Part shown: piece after piece, positions 1 to 8,657 of the stretch
How positions within the stretch are numbered: position 1 is the first letter of the stretch
How the letters are laid out: each line of letters opens with the position of its first letter
Origin: Paludibacteraceae bacterium
Lineage (GTDB): Bacteria > Bacteroidota > Bacteroidia > Bacteroidales > Paludibacteraceae
Direction: 5' to 3'
Length of the DNA stretch: 48,753 nucleotides
NCBI GenBank assembly: GCA_018056165.1
Contig: JAGPGD010000013.1
Coordinates: forward strand, 1 to 48,753
The notes under the pieces: generated by a model
Database searches by the model: none
Told to the model about the DNA's origin: nothing
Seen by the model: the letters and a program-made list of their open reading frames with translations, nothing else
Program-made: the position numbers and the translations under genes

Positions 1-14
1 CTCTAACGCTCTTT

Positions 15-124
15 GGAGGTTTCGCCATCGGCTGTTTGGCGTTCCTCCGAGATGTTTTGCATGATTTTTTAAAAAATCATGCAAAACATCTCTGCTAAAT
101 TCGCACTTCTATGTTGAACTTAGC
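15..124. repeat. Cluster of inverted repeats with a perfect 44-bp palindrome
   Basis: Three inverted repeats lie end to end. Positions 15-48 pair GGAGG with CCTCC and, inside, CGCC with GGCG. Positions 49-92 are a perfect palindrome of 22-nt arms centred between 70 and 71; the left arm begins GAGATGTTTTGCATG and the centre is TTTTTTAAAAAA. Positions 94-124 pair GCTAA with TTAGC. A fourth short pair (CAAGTT 133-138, AACTTG 149-154) is followed by a T-rich run and could be a weak terminator. The pairing is read directly. The role is unknown: a cruciform-forming repeat, the end of a mobile element, or a terminator of a gene left of the window are all possible. Confidence 0.75.
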
Positions 125-140
125 AAAATAGACAAGTTCC

Positions 141-454
141 TTCTTAAAAACTTGATTTTTTCAAAAAGAGGAAAAAATGAGATTTTTTGAAGAGAAGTAT
201 TAAATTTTTTGTTGTTTCCGATATTTTACAATAATTTGTAATATAAAATTGAGCATTGATAATTTCTTCTGTTTGAGGATAGGCTACTATTAAGTTGTCG
301 AATTTTGTGACTCAATTGAAAATCCATATCTTCCTCGTGCTTCTTGCAACCCACTTAAAATAAACTCTATGTTGTTTTCCTCTCCAAATCCTTGATTTTC
401 AAAGCTATTATAAGTTCCATTGGCATAGGCTTTTTCTATTGAGTCAGTGAGTAT
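141..454 (-). pseudogene. Decayed ORF remnant, possibly a transposase fragment
   Basis: Read on the minus strand, 454 to 290 is open and encodes a plausible protein stretch (IEKAYANGTYNSFENQGF, later SGLQEARGRYGF). It ends at a stop at 290-292. A second frame overlapping at 299 continues the protein-like reading with DNLIVAYPQTEEI and reaches a stop near 141. This pattern fits a frameshifted gene fragment with no start of its own. The GLQxxxGRYxF...LIVxxPQTEE style recalls a segment of some Bacteroidota DDE transposases, but that is from memory and weak. No intact gene exists between 1 and 698. Confidence 0.35.
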
Positions 455-638
455 CTACCGGCTTATTTCAACACTTTCTTTGAAAAACTCATTGTCAAGC
501 CGTAAAAGCCACCTCAACCTGGTTTAGGATAAAGCATTTAATGACTCAGCTATTCCATTGTTTTCAAAATAAAGAAAGTTGAAAATTTCTTCATTTCACG
601 CATCACAACTTTCTTATCGACTGATTTCAATAATTCAA

Positions 639-646
639 TATCTTTG
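639..646 (+). promoter_or_regulatory. Candidate -7 box for tsaC
   Basis: TATCTTTG matches the Bacteroidota -7 consensus TAnnTTTG and ends 52 nt before the ATG at 699. No clear TTTG -33 box sits at the usual distance. The box lies inside the upstream extension of the open frame, which supports using the ATG at 699 as the real start. Confidence 0.4.
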
Positions 647-698
647 CAAAATAAATAGCCTCCTTCTCCGTTGTTTAACTTACTACTTTATAAAAAAC

Positions 699-1274
699 AT
701 GGCAAATAGAATTGAAGAGGAGATAAAAAAAACTGTAAAGATTTTACAGGAGGGAGGAGTCATCTTGTATCCTACTGATACGATATGGGGATTGGGTTGT
801 GATGCTACTAATGAAAAGGCAGTGACACGTATTTATGAAATCAAAAAAAGAACTGATACAAAAGCTATGCTTGTACTTGTTGATGATGCTTCAAAAATCT
901 TAAATTATGTCGAGGAAGTTCCTGAAATGGCTTGGCAACTTGTTGAATTGACCACTAAACCTCTTACCATTATTTATCCGAAGGCAAAAAACCTGTCATA
1001 CAATCTCATTGCTGAAGATGGAAGCATTGGTATCAGAGTCACCGATGAAGAATTTTCAAAAAAATTATGTGCTCAATTTGGGAAACCCATTGTCTCCACT
1101 TCAGCCAACATTAGTGGTAAAGCAACTCCTTTGAATTTTTCTGAAATTAGTGACGAAATAAAATCGGCTGTAGATTATATTGTTAAATACCGTCAAAAAG
1201 AGACTTTAGAACCAAAACCCTCTTCAATTATTAAAATTGAAAAAGGAAATATTATTCAAATCATTCGTCAATAA
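699..1274 (+). CDS. tsaC: Threonylcarbamoyl-AMP synthase (Sua5/YrdC/YwlC family)
   Basis: Makes threonylcarbamoyl-AMP from threonine, bicarbonate and ATP, the first step of the t6A37 modification of ANN-decoding tRNAs; cytosolic. The 191-residue protein carries the family hallmarks: YPTDTIWGLGCDA (residues 24-36), the KKR basic motif (49-51), KPLTIIYP (87-94), GIRVTD (111-116) and STSANISG (133-140). The frame stays open upstream to an ATG at 579, but those 40 extra residues are hydrophobic and unlike the family, and a -7 promoter box lies within them. The start at 699 (MANRIEEEIKK) gives the usual single-domain TsaC length; no C-terminal Sua5 domain is present. It stands alone, and the next gene begins about 70 bp downstream. 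Confidence 0.93.
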   Translation: MANRIEEEIKKTVKILQEGGVILYPTDTIWGLGCDATNEKAVTRIYEIKKRTDTKAMLVLVDDASKILNYVEEVPEMAWQLVELTTKPLTIIYPKAKNLSYNLIAEDGSIGIRVTDEEFSKKLCAQFGKPIVSTSANISGKATPLNFSEISDEIKSAVDYIVKYRQKETLEPKPSSIIKIEKGNIIQIIRQ

Positions 1275-1344
1275 TTTTTTTGAATTTTTTCAAGCAAACA
1301 AGCTGTTTTTGAAGTAAAAATAAAAAATTATCAACTCATATTGA

Positions 1345-2754
1345 TTGAATATCGTGAACAAAAAGAAGTTACTTTTAACCTACCTTTTTTTTGATGTGCT
1401 TGCTTCTTTGATAGTATGGATTTTATTCATGCTATTCCGAAAAATTGTGAATGATTCAGCGATATTTGAAAATGTCCAAATTTTTTTCCCAAATTTCAAT
1501 TATTTTTCCAGCTTAGTTCTGTTCCCTTTTTGTTGTATTATAGTGCACTATCTATCAGGATTTTACCTGTATCCTGAAAAAATGACCGGTATTAAAATCT
1601 TTTTTTCAACTTTTGCCGCCTCGATTGTTATCTCTATCACCATTTTTTTTGTTCTACTGCTCGATGATATTGTGGTTTCCTATAAATATTACTATTATTC
1701 TCTGTTGGTTTTGTTCGGATTGCTTTTTGTTTTTACCTATTTTCCACGATTGATGATTTACTTAAATGTTCAGAAAAATTATAAAACAAAACGCTGGACT
1801 ATCCCTACTTTAATAATTGGCACGGGACAAAATGCAAAAAAACTGGCTGACGAATTGGTAAAAAGAAATCAAAAAAACACTTTGGTAGGATTTATCAATG
1901 TTGATCATGAAGTGAGTGTACCTAAAGAAAAAATATTGGGAAATCTCCGAAACATTAGAAATATTATTGAAGAAAACCATATACAGGAAACTATCATTGC
2001 TCTGGAAAACGCAAGTGAACAACAATTGTTTTCTATCATTAATCTTTTGTACCAATATAATGTTGATATAAAATTTACGCCACGATTATATGAAATTCTG
2101 ACTGGAAGTGCAAAAATAAAGGACTTAAACGTTAGTCCGCTGGTAAATATTACGGATATTAATATGCCAGATTGGGAACAAAGTGTAAAAAGAGTTTTCG
2201 ATATTGTGTTTTCTCTTTTTTCGCTGATTATTCTTTTTCCTGTTATGCTTTTTTTTATGATATGGATAAAACTTGATTCAAAAGGTCCGATATTTTACTT
2301 ACAAGAACGTATAGGGAGATACGGACGACCTTTCAAAATTATTAAATTCCGAACTATGTACGAAGGAGCAGAAAATGGTGTTCCACAACTGAGTAATCCG
2401 AATGATTCACGGGTAACGCGAGTAGGGAAAATTTTGCGTCGTTATCGTATTGATGAAATACCTCAATTTATCAATGTTCTATTAGGTGATATGAGTATTG
2501 TCGGTCCAAGACCTGAACGCCGTTACTACATTCAGCAAATTATTCAGGAAGCCCCTTATTATTGTCTTTTATACAAAATTCGCCCTGGACTTACTTCCTG
2601 GGGACCAATTCGCATTGGTTATTCCGACACGATCGAAAAAATGATCGAACGGTTAAATTATGATATTATTTACATGGATAACATGTCACTGATTACCGAT
2701 TTACGAATATTACTAATGACTATAAAAATCATTTTTAAAGGATCAGGTGTCTGA
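1345..2754 (+). CDS. Polyprenyl-phosphate sugar-1-phosphate transferase (WcaJ/PglC superfamily)
   Basis: Likely initiates capsule, exopolysaccharide or O-antigen assembly by moving a sugar 1-phosphate from a UDP-sugar to undecaprenyl phosphate at the inner membrane. Four N-terminal membrane segments (about residues 8-31, 53-76, 84-107, 113-140) precede a Rossmann-like segment beginning LIIGTGQNAKK (about 156). The C-terminal third is the bacterial sugar transferase domain: KRVFDIVFS with a membrane hairpin, LQERIGRYGRPFKIIKFRTM, and RRYRIDEIPQFINVLLGDMS followed by GPRPER. The length (469 aa) fits full-length WcaJ-type enzymes. The start is uncertain: no ATG precedes the first membrane segment, so TTG at 1345 or GTG at 1354 must be used. 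The sugar specificity cannot be told, and no glycosyltransferase neighbours are present. Confidence 0.9.
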   Translation: MNIVNKKKLLLTYLFFDVLASLIVWILFMLFRKIVNDSAIFENVQIFFPNFNYFSSLVLFPFCCIIVHYLSGFYLYPEKMTGIKIFFSTFAASIVISITIFFVLLLDDIVVSYKYYYYSLLVLFGLLFVFTYFPRLMIYLNVQKNYKTKRWTIPTLIIGTGQNAKKLADELVKRNQKNTLVGFINVDHEVSVPKEKILGNLRNIRNIIEENHIQETIIALENASEQQLFSIINLLYQYNVDIKFTPRLYEILTGSAKIKDLNVSPLVNITDINMPDWEQSVKRVFDIVFSLFSLIILFPVMLFFMIWIKLDSKGPIFYLQERIGRYGRPFKIIKFRTMYEGAENGVPQLSNPNDSRVTRVGKILRRYRIDEIPQFINVLLGDMSIVGPRPERRYYIQQIIQEAPYYCLLYKIRPGLTSWGPIRIGYSDTIEKMIERLNYDIIYMDNMSLITDLRILLMTIKIIFKGSGV

Positions 2755-3010
2755 TACAAGTTGCGTTTTACAACGGATCTTCCTTCCAGAATCTTGAAAA
2801 GCTATTATAAAAATCGCTACCAATGGAGGAAAATGTGATTTTTAGTTTTTCTTTTGTACGCAATTATGTATAGAAAGGAAAATTCATTAAAAATAGACAA
2901 ATTTTAAACAATTTACCACATAAATTATTAACAATCAACTTATTAAATTGTTAACAACTACTCATTTTTAAAATTTTTTATACGGCGACTTTGTAATATT
3001 CTGATAATTC
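2755..3010. other. Intergenic region between the sugar transferase and the rimP promoter
   Basis: About 250 bp of AT-rich sequence with no ORF that looks coding. The stop of the upstream gene is not followed by a convincing intrinsic terminator. The promoter and leader hairpin for rimP lie immediately downstream. Confidence 0.6.
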
Positions 3011-3042
3011 TTTGGATTTAAATAAAATATTTTGTATTTTTG
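3011..3042 (+). promoter_or_regulatory. Promoter of the rimP-nusA-infB operon
   Basis: TTTG at 3011-3014 and TATTTTTG at 3035-3042 are separated by 20 nt and match both boxes of the Bacteroidota primary-sigma promoter (TTTG / TAnnTTTG). Transcription would begin a few bases after 3042, giving a leader of roughly 65 nt before the rimP ATG. Confidence 0.7.
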
Positions 3043-3062
3043 CATCGAATTATTGAATTGTG

Positions 3063-3085
3063 GAGGGGACTTAAAAAGTCCCCTC
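3063..3085 (+). promoter_or_regulatory. Perfect leader hairpin in the 5' UTR of rimP
   Basis: GAGGGGACTT (3063-3072) pairs perfectly with AAGTCCCCTC (3076-3085) around an AAA loop. It is a 10-bp, G/C-strong stem in otherwise AT-rich DNA, starting about 15-20 nt after the predicted transcription start. The following bases (ATTTATTAAATG) are not a clean T tract, so it is not a standard terminator. It may stabilise the mRNA 5' end or bind a regulator such as an operon product; the function is inferred only. Confidence 0.7.
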
Positions 3086-3113
3086 ATTTATTAAATGAAT
3101 ATGCTGAAAGGAA

Positions 3114-3581
3114 ATGATAAGCGAAAAAACCATTCATCAACTGGCAGAAAAATTTACTGAAAATAAGGATTTTTACATAGTAGAGTTGAAAGTTAATCCA
3201 GATAATCAAATCTTAATAAAGTTCGATTCTTTCAATGGTGTCACTATTGATGATTGTGTCAGTCTCAGTGAATTCATCGAATCGAATCTCGACCGTGAAA
3301 TAGAAGATTATGAATTAGAAGTCAGTTCACCTGGCTTAACTGAGCCATTTAAGGTTTTACAACAATATGAAAAAAATATTGGGAACGAAGTAGAAGTACT
3401 GACTAAAGGAGGAAATAAATTTTCAGGAAAACTCTTGAACGCAACCAATAATGAATTTGTTGTACAGATTAAAAAAATGAAAAAACTCGAAAATTCCAAA
3501 AGAAAAACAATGGTAACTGAAAATGTTATTTTTCATTATGATGAAATAAAAACAACCAAATATATTTTAAGATTTAAATAA
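3114..3581 (+). CDS. rimP: Ribosome maturation factor RimP
   Basis: Assists maturation of the 30S ribosomal subunit. The 155-residue product has the RimP layout: an N-terminal alpha/beta domain with DDCVSLSEFIE (about 47-57) and the conserved YELEVSSPGLTEPF (64-77), followed by an Sm-like C-terminal beta domain. The ATG at 3114 is preceded by GAAAGGAA. It is the first gene of a rimP-nusA-infB operon, with a 4-bp gap to nusA. This order is widely conserved in bacteria and supports the call. Confidence 0.95.
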   Translation: MISEKTIHQLAEKFTENKDFYIVELKVNPDNQILIKFDSFNGVTIDDCVSLSEFIESNLDREIEDYELEVSSPGLTEPFKVLQQYEKNIGNEVEVLTKGGNKFSGKLLNATNNEFVVQIKKMKKLENSKRKTMVTENVIFHYDEIKTTKYILRFK

Positions 3582-3585
3582 CACC

Positions 3586-4845
3586 ATGGCCAAAAGAGAA
3601 ACACTTAATTTAATTGATAGCTTTTCAGAATTCAAAGACCTGAAAAATATAGACAGAAGCACACTAATCAGTGTAGTTGAAGAATCGTTCCGAAATATTA
3701 TTGCAAAAAAATACGGTACGGACGAAAATTTTGATGTGATCATTAATCCTGATAAAGGTGATTTTGAAATTTACCGAAATCGTACTATTGTAGCTGATGA
3801 AAATTTTCAGGATCCGAATCTTGAAATTCCGCTCAGCGAAGCTCAAAAAATTGATGAAGATTATGAAATTGGTGAAGAAGTCACCGATACTGTTGATTTT
3901 ATGGATTTCGGACGAAGAGCTATTTTGACATTAAAACAAACATTATCCTCTAAAATTTCTGATTTACATAAAGAGAATATTTATATCAAATACAAAGAGA
4001 AAGTTGGACAAATAGTCACCGCAGAGCTTTATCAAATCTGGAAAAATGAAATGTTACTTCTCGACGAGGAAGGGAATGAACTTTACTTGCCAAAGTCCGA
4101 ACAAATTCCAACTGACTTTTACCGCAAGGGAGATATGGTACGCGCCGTGGTGGCAATGGTTGAAAATAGGAACAATATTCCTCGTATCACCCTCTCGCGT
4201 GTATCACCCGTTTTTTTAGAACGTTTATTTGAATTAGAGATTCCTGAAATTCACGATGGGTTGATTACTATCAAAAAAATTGCCAGAATCCCAGGTGAGC
4301 GAGCAAAAGTAGCAGTAGAATCTTACGATGATAGAATTGACCCTGTGGGTGCATGTGTAGGAATAAAAGGATCGCGTATTCACGGCATTGTTCGGGAACT
4401 TCGGAACGAAAATATTGATGTGATAAATTATACGAACAACATCAGCTTATTTATCGCCAGATCATTAAGTCCAGCAAAAATATCTTCTATCAGAATAAAT
4501 GAAGAAGAGAAAAAAGCTGAAATTTATTTAAAGCCAGAAGAAATTTCACAGGCAATCGGTAAAGGTGGATTGAACATTAAACTTGCTAGTATGTTGACAG
4601 GTTATACACTCGATGTTTTCCGTGAACTGGATGAGGCAGAAACAGAAGACATTTATCTGGACGAATTCAGTGATGAAATTGACGAGTGGGTAATTGATGT
4701 TTTAAAGTCAATTGGCTGCGATACTGCTAAAAGTGTTTTGTCTATTTCACGTGACGATTTGATTCACAGAACTGATTTAGAAGAGGAAACGGTTGATAAT
4801 GTACTGGCTGTATTGAGAGCTGAATTCGAAGAAGAAGAAAAATAA
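3586..4845 (+). CDS. nusA: Transcription termination/antitermination factor NusA
   Basis: Binds RNA polymerase and nascent RNA and controls pausing, termination and rRNA antitermination. The 419-residue protein shows an N-terminal RNAP-binding domain, an S1 domain (around EKVGQIVTAELYQIWKNE, about 140-200) and two KH domains with GACVGIKGSRIHGIVREL and EISQAIGKGGLNIKLAS (the GxxG loops). A C-terminal helix-hairpin-helix-like segment (SIGCDTAKSVLSISRDDL) is followed by an acidic tail. The length is typical of Bacteroidota NusA, which lacks the full pair of gammaproteobacterial C-terminal acidic repeats. It follows rimP by 4 bp, so the two are co-transcribed. Confidence 0.96.
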   Translation: MAKRETLNLIDSFSEFKDLKNIDRSTLISVVEESFRNIIAKKYGTDENFDVIINPDKGDFEIYRNRTIVADENFQDPNLEIPLSEAQKIDEDYEIGEEVTDTVDFMDFGRRAILTLKQTLSSKISDLHKENIYIKYKEKVGQIVTAELYQIWKNEMLLLDEEGNELYLPKSEQIPTDFYRKGDMVRAVVAMVENRNNIPRITLSRVSPVFLERLFELEIPEIHDGLITIKKIARIPGERAKVAVESYDDRIDPVGACVGIKGSRIHGIVRELRNENIDVINYTNNISLFIARSLSPAKISSIRINEEEKKAEIYLKPEEISQAIGKGGLNIKLASMLTGYTLDVFRELDEAETEDIYLDEFSDEIDEWVIDVLKSIGCDTAKSVLSISRDDLIHRTDLEEETVDNVLAVLRAEFEEEEK

Positions 4846-4915
4846 GAATTCTATTTTTTAACAAAATAATTCGGCAGAATCATTATAAAAAATTTTAAAA
4901 ACAAAGAAATAAAAT

Positions 4916-7900
4916 ATGCCCATAAGATTAAGCAAAGCTTGTAAAGATTTGAATGTAGGCATGAATACTGCCATTGATTTTTTAGCAAAAAAAGGTCATA
5001 AATTGACAGCTGATCCAAATGTGAAACTCACGGATGAGATGTTTCTTTTACTTGCTAAAGAATTTAACAAGGACATGGCCTTGAAAATCGAGTCAGAACG
5101 AATCAGTCAGGAACGACAGTTAAAAGAAAAACAAGAAACGGTCGCCTTGGATGATTTTATTCATCATAAACCAGCCGAAAAAGAAATTGAAACGATTCCT
5201 ACAACCATTCCTGCTGATCAAGTGCCTCATTTAAAGTCCGTAGGCTATATTGATTTGGAAGAACAAATAAAAAAATCAAAAGAAAAAAAGGAAGAAGTTA
5301 TTTCACAAACTTCAGCTAAAGAAAAAGAGCTCACAACAAAACAAAAAATTCAACTTAAAGAAGAAAAACTACCGGAAACTATTATTCCGGAAAAAGAAAA
5401 AGTTACTAATATTGAAACAACTGTTTCACCAAAAATTGAATTAGAAGAAATAAAAAAAGAAAAAACAACTGTTGAAAAAAAAGAGAAAATTCTTGTAGCC
5501 GAAGTGGAAGAAAAAGAAAAAACTGTTGAGCCTAAAAAAATATCTTCCAAAATAAAAGCTGAATCTGCAGAAAAAGTTGAAAAACAACAAATCAGTCATG
5601 AAGTTGAAGAAAAAAATCTCATTGGAAGAGAAGAAATATTCACTGCTAAAATAGAAGAAACTGCTGAGAATGAAGAAGAAAATGAAATTTTCGAAATTGC
5701 TCATCCTATTTTAGATACAAACTTAACCGTAATAGGAACGATTGATCTGGATGCCATCAATCAAAGTACCCGTCCCAAATCAAAATCTAAGGAACAAAAA
5801 AAGAAAGAATATGCTGAAAAAAATAGGTTGCTGAATGAATCGAAAAAGTTTGCTCCTTCAAAAAGTAAAAAAATAATTAAGTTATCCGAAGAAGAAACTG
5901 ATGAAGTAGAACTGGATGAATTTAAAGAACAACATAAAAAGAAACGTGCTCGTTTTACAAAACAAAAAGTAGATATAGCTAAAATTTTCCCCAATGGCAC
6001 TTCTATTTCAACATTAGAACCTCCTAAAAAAGTGGTTTCACCAAAAGTTGGCAAGGGAAAACTTAAAAAAACAATAAAACCTGCCATTTCGGAAGAAGAA
6101 GTTCAGAAGCAAATCAAGGAGACGTTAGCCAGACTTTCAGCGGCTTCCAGCAAAAAAGGCAAAAGTGCCAAATATCGAAGAGATAAACGTGAAATGCTAA
6201 ATGCCCGTCAACAGGAACTTGCTCAACTGGAACAAGAAGAAGAAAAAGTTTTGAAATTAACGGAATTCGTCACTGTTAACGAACTGGCAAATTTGATGGA
6301 TGTGTCTGTGAATGATGTTATCGCAACCTGTATGAACATTGGAATGATTGTTTCCATTAATCAACGACTGGATGCAGAAACCATTAATATACTTGCTGAT
6401 GAATTTGGTTATAAAGTTCAATATATTAGTCAGGATATATTAGAGTCTGTTCTTGAAGAGGAACCAGATAGGGAAGAAGATTTGCAACCACGTCCACCTA
6501 TTGTTACAGTCATGGGACACGTGGATCACGGAAAAACTTCTTTACTTGATTACATCAGGAAAACCAATGTAATCGCTGGTGAAGCCGGAGGAATCACCCA
6601 ACATATTGGTGCTTATAATGTGATGCTCGATAACGGACAACGAATCACCTTCCTCGATACGCCTGGACACGAAGCTTTTACAGCCATGCGTGCACGTGGT
6701 GCACAAGTTACTGATATCGCCATAATTATTATTGCTGCTGATGATAATGTGATGCCACAAACGGTAGAAGCTATTAATCATGCTGCGGCTGCTAATGTAC
6801 CTATCGTTTTTGCCATTAATAAAATTGATAAACCAGGAGTTAATCCAGAAAAGATTAAAGAAGAATTGGCAAATATGAATTATCTGGTAGAAGAATGGGG
6901 AGGAAAATACCAATCACAAGATATTTCAGCAAAAACAGGAATTGGTGTTCCTGAATTGCTGGAAAAAGTTCTGTTGGAAGCTGAATTACTTGATTTAAAG
7001 GCAAATCCAAAAAAACGTGCTTCTGGTTCTGTGATTGAATCTTCGCTCGACAAAGGTCGCGGTTATGTTGCCACTGTTTTGGTACAAAATGGAACGCTTC
7101 ATCAAGGAGATATTGTGTTGGCTGGTATTCATTATGGAAAAGTGAAAGCCATGTTCAATGAACGAAATCAACACATTACCGAAGCTAAACCTTCTGAACC
7201 AGCTTTGATTTTAGGATTAAATGGTGCTCCTCAGGCAGGTGATAACTTTATTGTTATGCCCTCAGAACATGAAGCACGTGAAATTGCTACAAAACGTGAG
7301 CAGTTGCAAAGAGAACAAACAATCCGAACTAAAAAACATTTTACATTGGATGATTTAGGAAGAAGAATTGCACTGGGCAACTTTAAAGAACTGAATATTA
7401 TTGTGAAAGCTGATGTAGATGGTTCAGTAGAAGCCCTGTCAGATTCTTTGCTTAAATTATCGAGCGATAAAATTCAGGTAAACATAATCCATAAGGCTGT
7501 TGGAGCAATTTCTGATTCAGATGTGTTGCTTGCTGCTGCCTCTAATGCTATTATTTGTGGATTTCAGGTACGTCCTACTTCTTCAGCACGTAAACTGGCA
7601 GAAAAAGAAGAAATTGACATCCGACTTTATTCTATTATTTATGATGCCATAGAAGAAATAAAATCAGCTATGGAAGGTATGCTTTCCCCTGAAATTAAGG
7701 AAGAAGTGACCGCTACACTCGAAGTTCGAGATGTATTTAAAATTTCAAAAGTTGGATCAGTTGCAGGTTGTTTTGTACGAGAAGGTAAAATCAAACGAAC
7801 TAATAAAGTTCATCTTATTCGCGATGGAATTGTAATCTACACTGGGGAAATTGCTTCATTAAAACGTTTCAAAGAGGACGTAAAGGAAGTAAGTGCAAAT

Positions 7901-7996
7901 TACGAATGCGGTATCAGCATTCAGAATTTTAATGACATCCACGTAGGTGACATCATTGAAAGTTTTGAAGAAACAGAAATTAAATCTACACTTTGA
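4916..7996 (+). CDS. infB: Translation initiation factor IF-2
   Basis: GTPase that brings initiator tRNA to the 30S subunit and promotes subunit joining. At 1026 aa it is longer than the E. coli protein. Residues 1-50 form an IF2_N-like helical domain ([20 protein letters not shown]). Residues about 60-400 are a charged, low-complexity Lys/Glu linker, and a second IF2_N domain follows ([19 protein letters not shown]). The G domain has GHVDHGKT (about 534-541), DTPGHEAF (about 580) and NKID (about 635-638). The C-terminal part holds domain II, the linker helix and the fMet-tRNA-binding C2 domain. It is the last gene of the rimP-nusA-infB operon. The long linker explains several spurious Phe-rich frames on the other strand. 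Confidence 0.97.
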   Translation: MPIRLSKACKDLNVGMNTAIDFLAKKGHKLTADPNVKLTDEMFLLLAKEFNKDMALKIESERISQERQLKEKQETVALDDFIHHKPAEKEIETIPTTIPADQVPHLKSVGYIDLEEQIKKSKEKKEEVISQTSAKEKELTTKQKIQLKEEKLPETIIPEKEKVTNIETTVSPKIELEEIKKEKTTVEKKEKILVAEVEEKEKTVEPKKISSKIKAESAEKVEKQQISHEVEEKNLIGREEIFTAKIEETAENEEENEIFEIAHPILDTNLTVIGTIDLDAINQSTRPKSKSKEQKKKEYAEKNRLLNESKKFAPSKSKKIIKLSEEETDEVELDEFKEQHKKKRARFTKQKVDIAKIFPNGTSISTLEPPKKVVSPKVGKGKLKKTIKPAISEEEVQKQIKETLARLSAASSKKGKSAKYRRDKREMLNARQQELAQLEQEEEKVLKLTEFVTVNELANLMDVSVNDVIATCMNIGMIVSINQRLDAETINILADEFGYKVQYISQDILESVLEEEPDREEDLQPRPPIVTVMGHVDHGKTSLLDYIRKTNVIAGEAGGITQHIGAYNVMLDNGQRITFLDTPGHEAFTAMRARGAQVTDIAIIIIAADDNVMPQTVEAINHAAAANVPIVFAINKIDKPGVNPEKIKEELANMNYLVEEWGGKYQSQDISAKTGIGVPELLEKVLLEAELLDLKANPKKRASGSVIESSLDKGRGYVATVLVQNGTLHQGDIVLAGIHYGKVKAMFNERNQHITEAKPSEPALILGLNGAPQAGDNFIVMPSEHEAREIATKREQLQREQTIRTKKHFTLDDLGRRIALGNFKELNIIVKADVDGSVEALSDSLLKLSSDKIQVNIIHKAVGAISDSDVLLAAASNAIICGFQVRPTSSARKLAEKEEIDIRLYSIIYDAIEEIKSAMEGMLSPEIKEEVTATLEVRDVFKISKVGSVAGCFVREGKIKRTNKVHLIRDGIVIYTGEIASLKRFKEDVKEVSANYECGISIQNFNDIHVGDIIESFEETEIKSTL

Positions 7997-8112
7997 GAGT
8001 TTTTACCTCTCTCCATTAATTTATTAAGATGAGCTAAGATATCAACTTGTTTTCACATCAAATTAATAAAGCATTGATTGTTATAGGAATAAAAAGATTT
8101 TTAAGTAAAAAC

Positions 8113-8143
8113 TTTCGTAATCCAAAAAACTACATTATCTTTG
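8113..8143 (+). promoter_or_regulatory. Promoter of the tRNA-Glu / rpsT unit
   Basis: TATCTTTG at 8136-8143 is a full match to the -7 consensus. A near-consensus TTTC at 8113-8116 lies 19 nt upstream as the -33 box. The predicted start is close to 8148, right at the foot of a small hairpin (8150-8169). Confidence 0.6.
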
Positions 8144-8149
8144 CAGCCG

Positions 8150-8176
8150 CAATTCCTCTTTTGGAATTGTTTTTAA
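8150..8176 (+). promoter_or_regulatory. Small hairpin at the 5' end of the tRNA-Glu transcript
   Basis: CAATTCC (8150-8156) pairs with GGAATTG (8163-8169) around TCTTTT and is followed by a run of five T residues. It looks like a weak intrinsic terminator, but it lies just downstream of the -7 box. It is therefore more likely a 5' leader hairpin of the tRNA precursor, or a terminator for read-through from infB. Pairing is seen; the role is inferred. Confidence 0.45.
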
Positions 8177-8186
8177 TATAAGTGAT

Positions 8187-8258
8187 GGCCCATTCGTCTA
8201 TCGGTTAGGACGCAAGATTTTCATTCTTGAAAGAGCAGTTCAATTCTGCTATGGGCTA
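8187..8258 (+). tRNA. tRNA-Glu (anticodon UUC)
   Basis: A complete cloverleaf can be folded. The acceptor arms are 8187-8193 and 8251-8257 (first pair G-U, then GCCCAT/ATGGGC). The D arm contains CGGTTAGGAC. The anticodon stem is CAAGA/TCTTG (8213-8217/8225-8229) with loop TTTTCAT, placing TTC at 8220-8222. The T arm carries AGCAGTTCAATTCTGCT. The discriminator base is A8258. The 3' CCA is not encoded (CA follows). It sits about 30 bp upstream of rpsT and probably shares its transcript. Confidence 0.95.
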
Positions 8259-8290
8259 CAAAATAGATAAACAAATTATTTAAAAAAATT

Positions 8291-8545
8291 ATGGCAAATC
8301 ATAAATCAGCATTGAAAAGAATTCGTCAAGCCAACAAAAAAAGGTTGCATAACCGTTATTATGCAAAAACGGCAAGGAACGCTGTAAAAAAACTCCGTAC
8401 AACAACCGATAAAACAACAGCTACTGAAATGCTACCTAAAGTGACTTCTATGCTCGACAAACTGGCAAAAAGAAATATTATTCATAAAAATAAAGCCAGT
8501 AATTTGAAGTCAAAACTGACTATTTATGTTAATAAGTTATCGTAA
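8291..8545 (+). CDS. rpsT: 30S ribosomal protein S20
   Basis: Primary 16S rRNA-binding protein of the small subunit. The 84-residue, strongly basic product starts [21 protein letters not shown], close to the S20 signature, and has the usual length and all-helical composition. It lies between tRNA-Glu and a strong intrinsic terminator, so it forms a short tRNA-Glu-rpsT unit behind one promoter. Confidence 0.97.
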   Translation: MANHKSALKRIRQANKKRLHNRYYAKTARNAVKKLRTTTDKTTATEMLPKVTSMLDKLAKRNIIHKNKASNLKSKLTIYVNKLS

Positions 8546-8566
8546 AAAAGACCGTTTCATTTAATA

Positions 8567-8608
8567 AAAAACTCTTTATCTTTTTTGGAAGGATAAAGAG
8601 TTTTTTTA
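8567..8608. terminator. Bidirectional intrinsic terminator between rpsT and upp
   Basis: AACTCTTTATC (8570-8580) pairs perfectly with GATAAAGAGTT (8592-8602), extended by flanking A/T pairs and followed by a T tract. The mirrored A tract at the left gives a T tract on the other strand. It separates the convergent genes rpsT and upp and can serve both. Confidence 0.85.
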
Positions 8609-8657
8609 TTACTTCAAATGAGGTTTCTTCTCTTATTTTTTCCTAATAATTTTCCAA

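Noticed and set aside
3063..3085. rimP leader hairpin as a terminator
   Set aside because: It is followed by ATTTATTAAATG and not a T tract, and lies downstream of the operon's own promoter, so a leader role fits better.
5350..6087. Several Phe/Ser-rich minus-strand ORFs inside infB
   Set aside because: They are the reverse reading of the Lys/Glu-rich linker of IF-2 (AAA/GAA codons give TTT/TTC), not genes.
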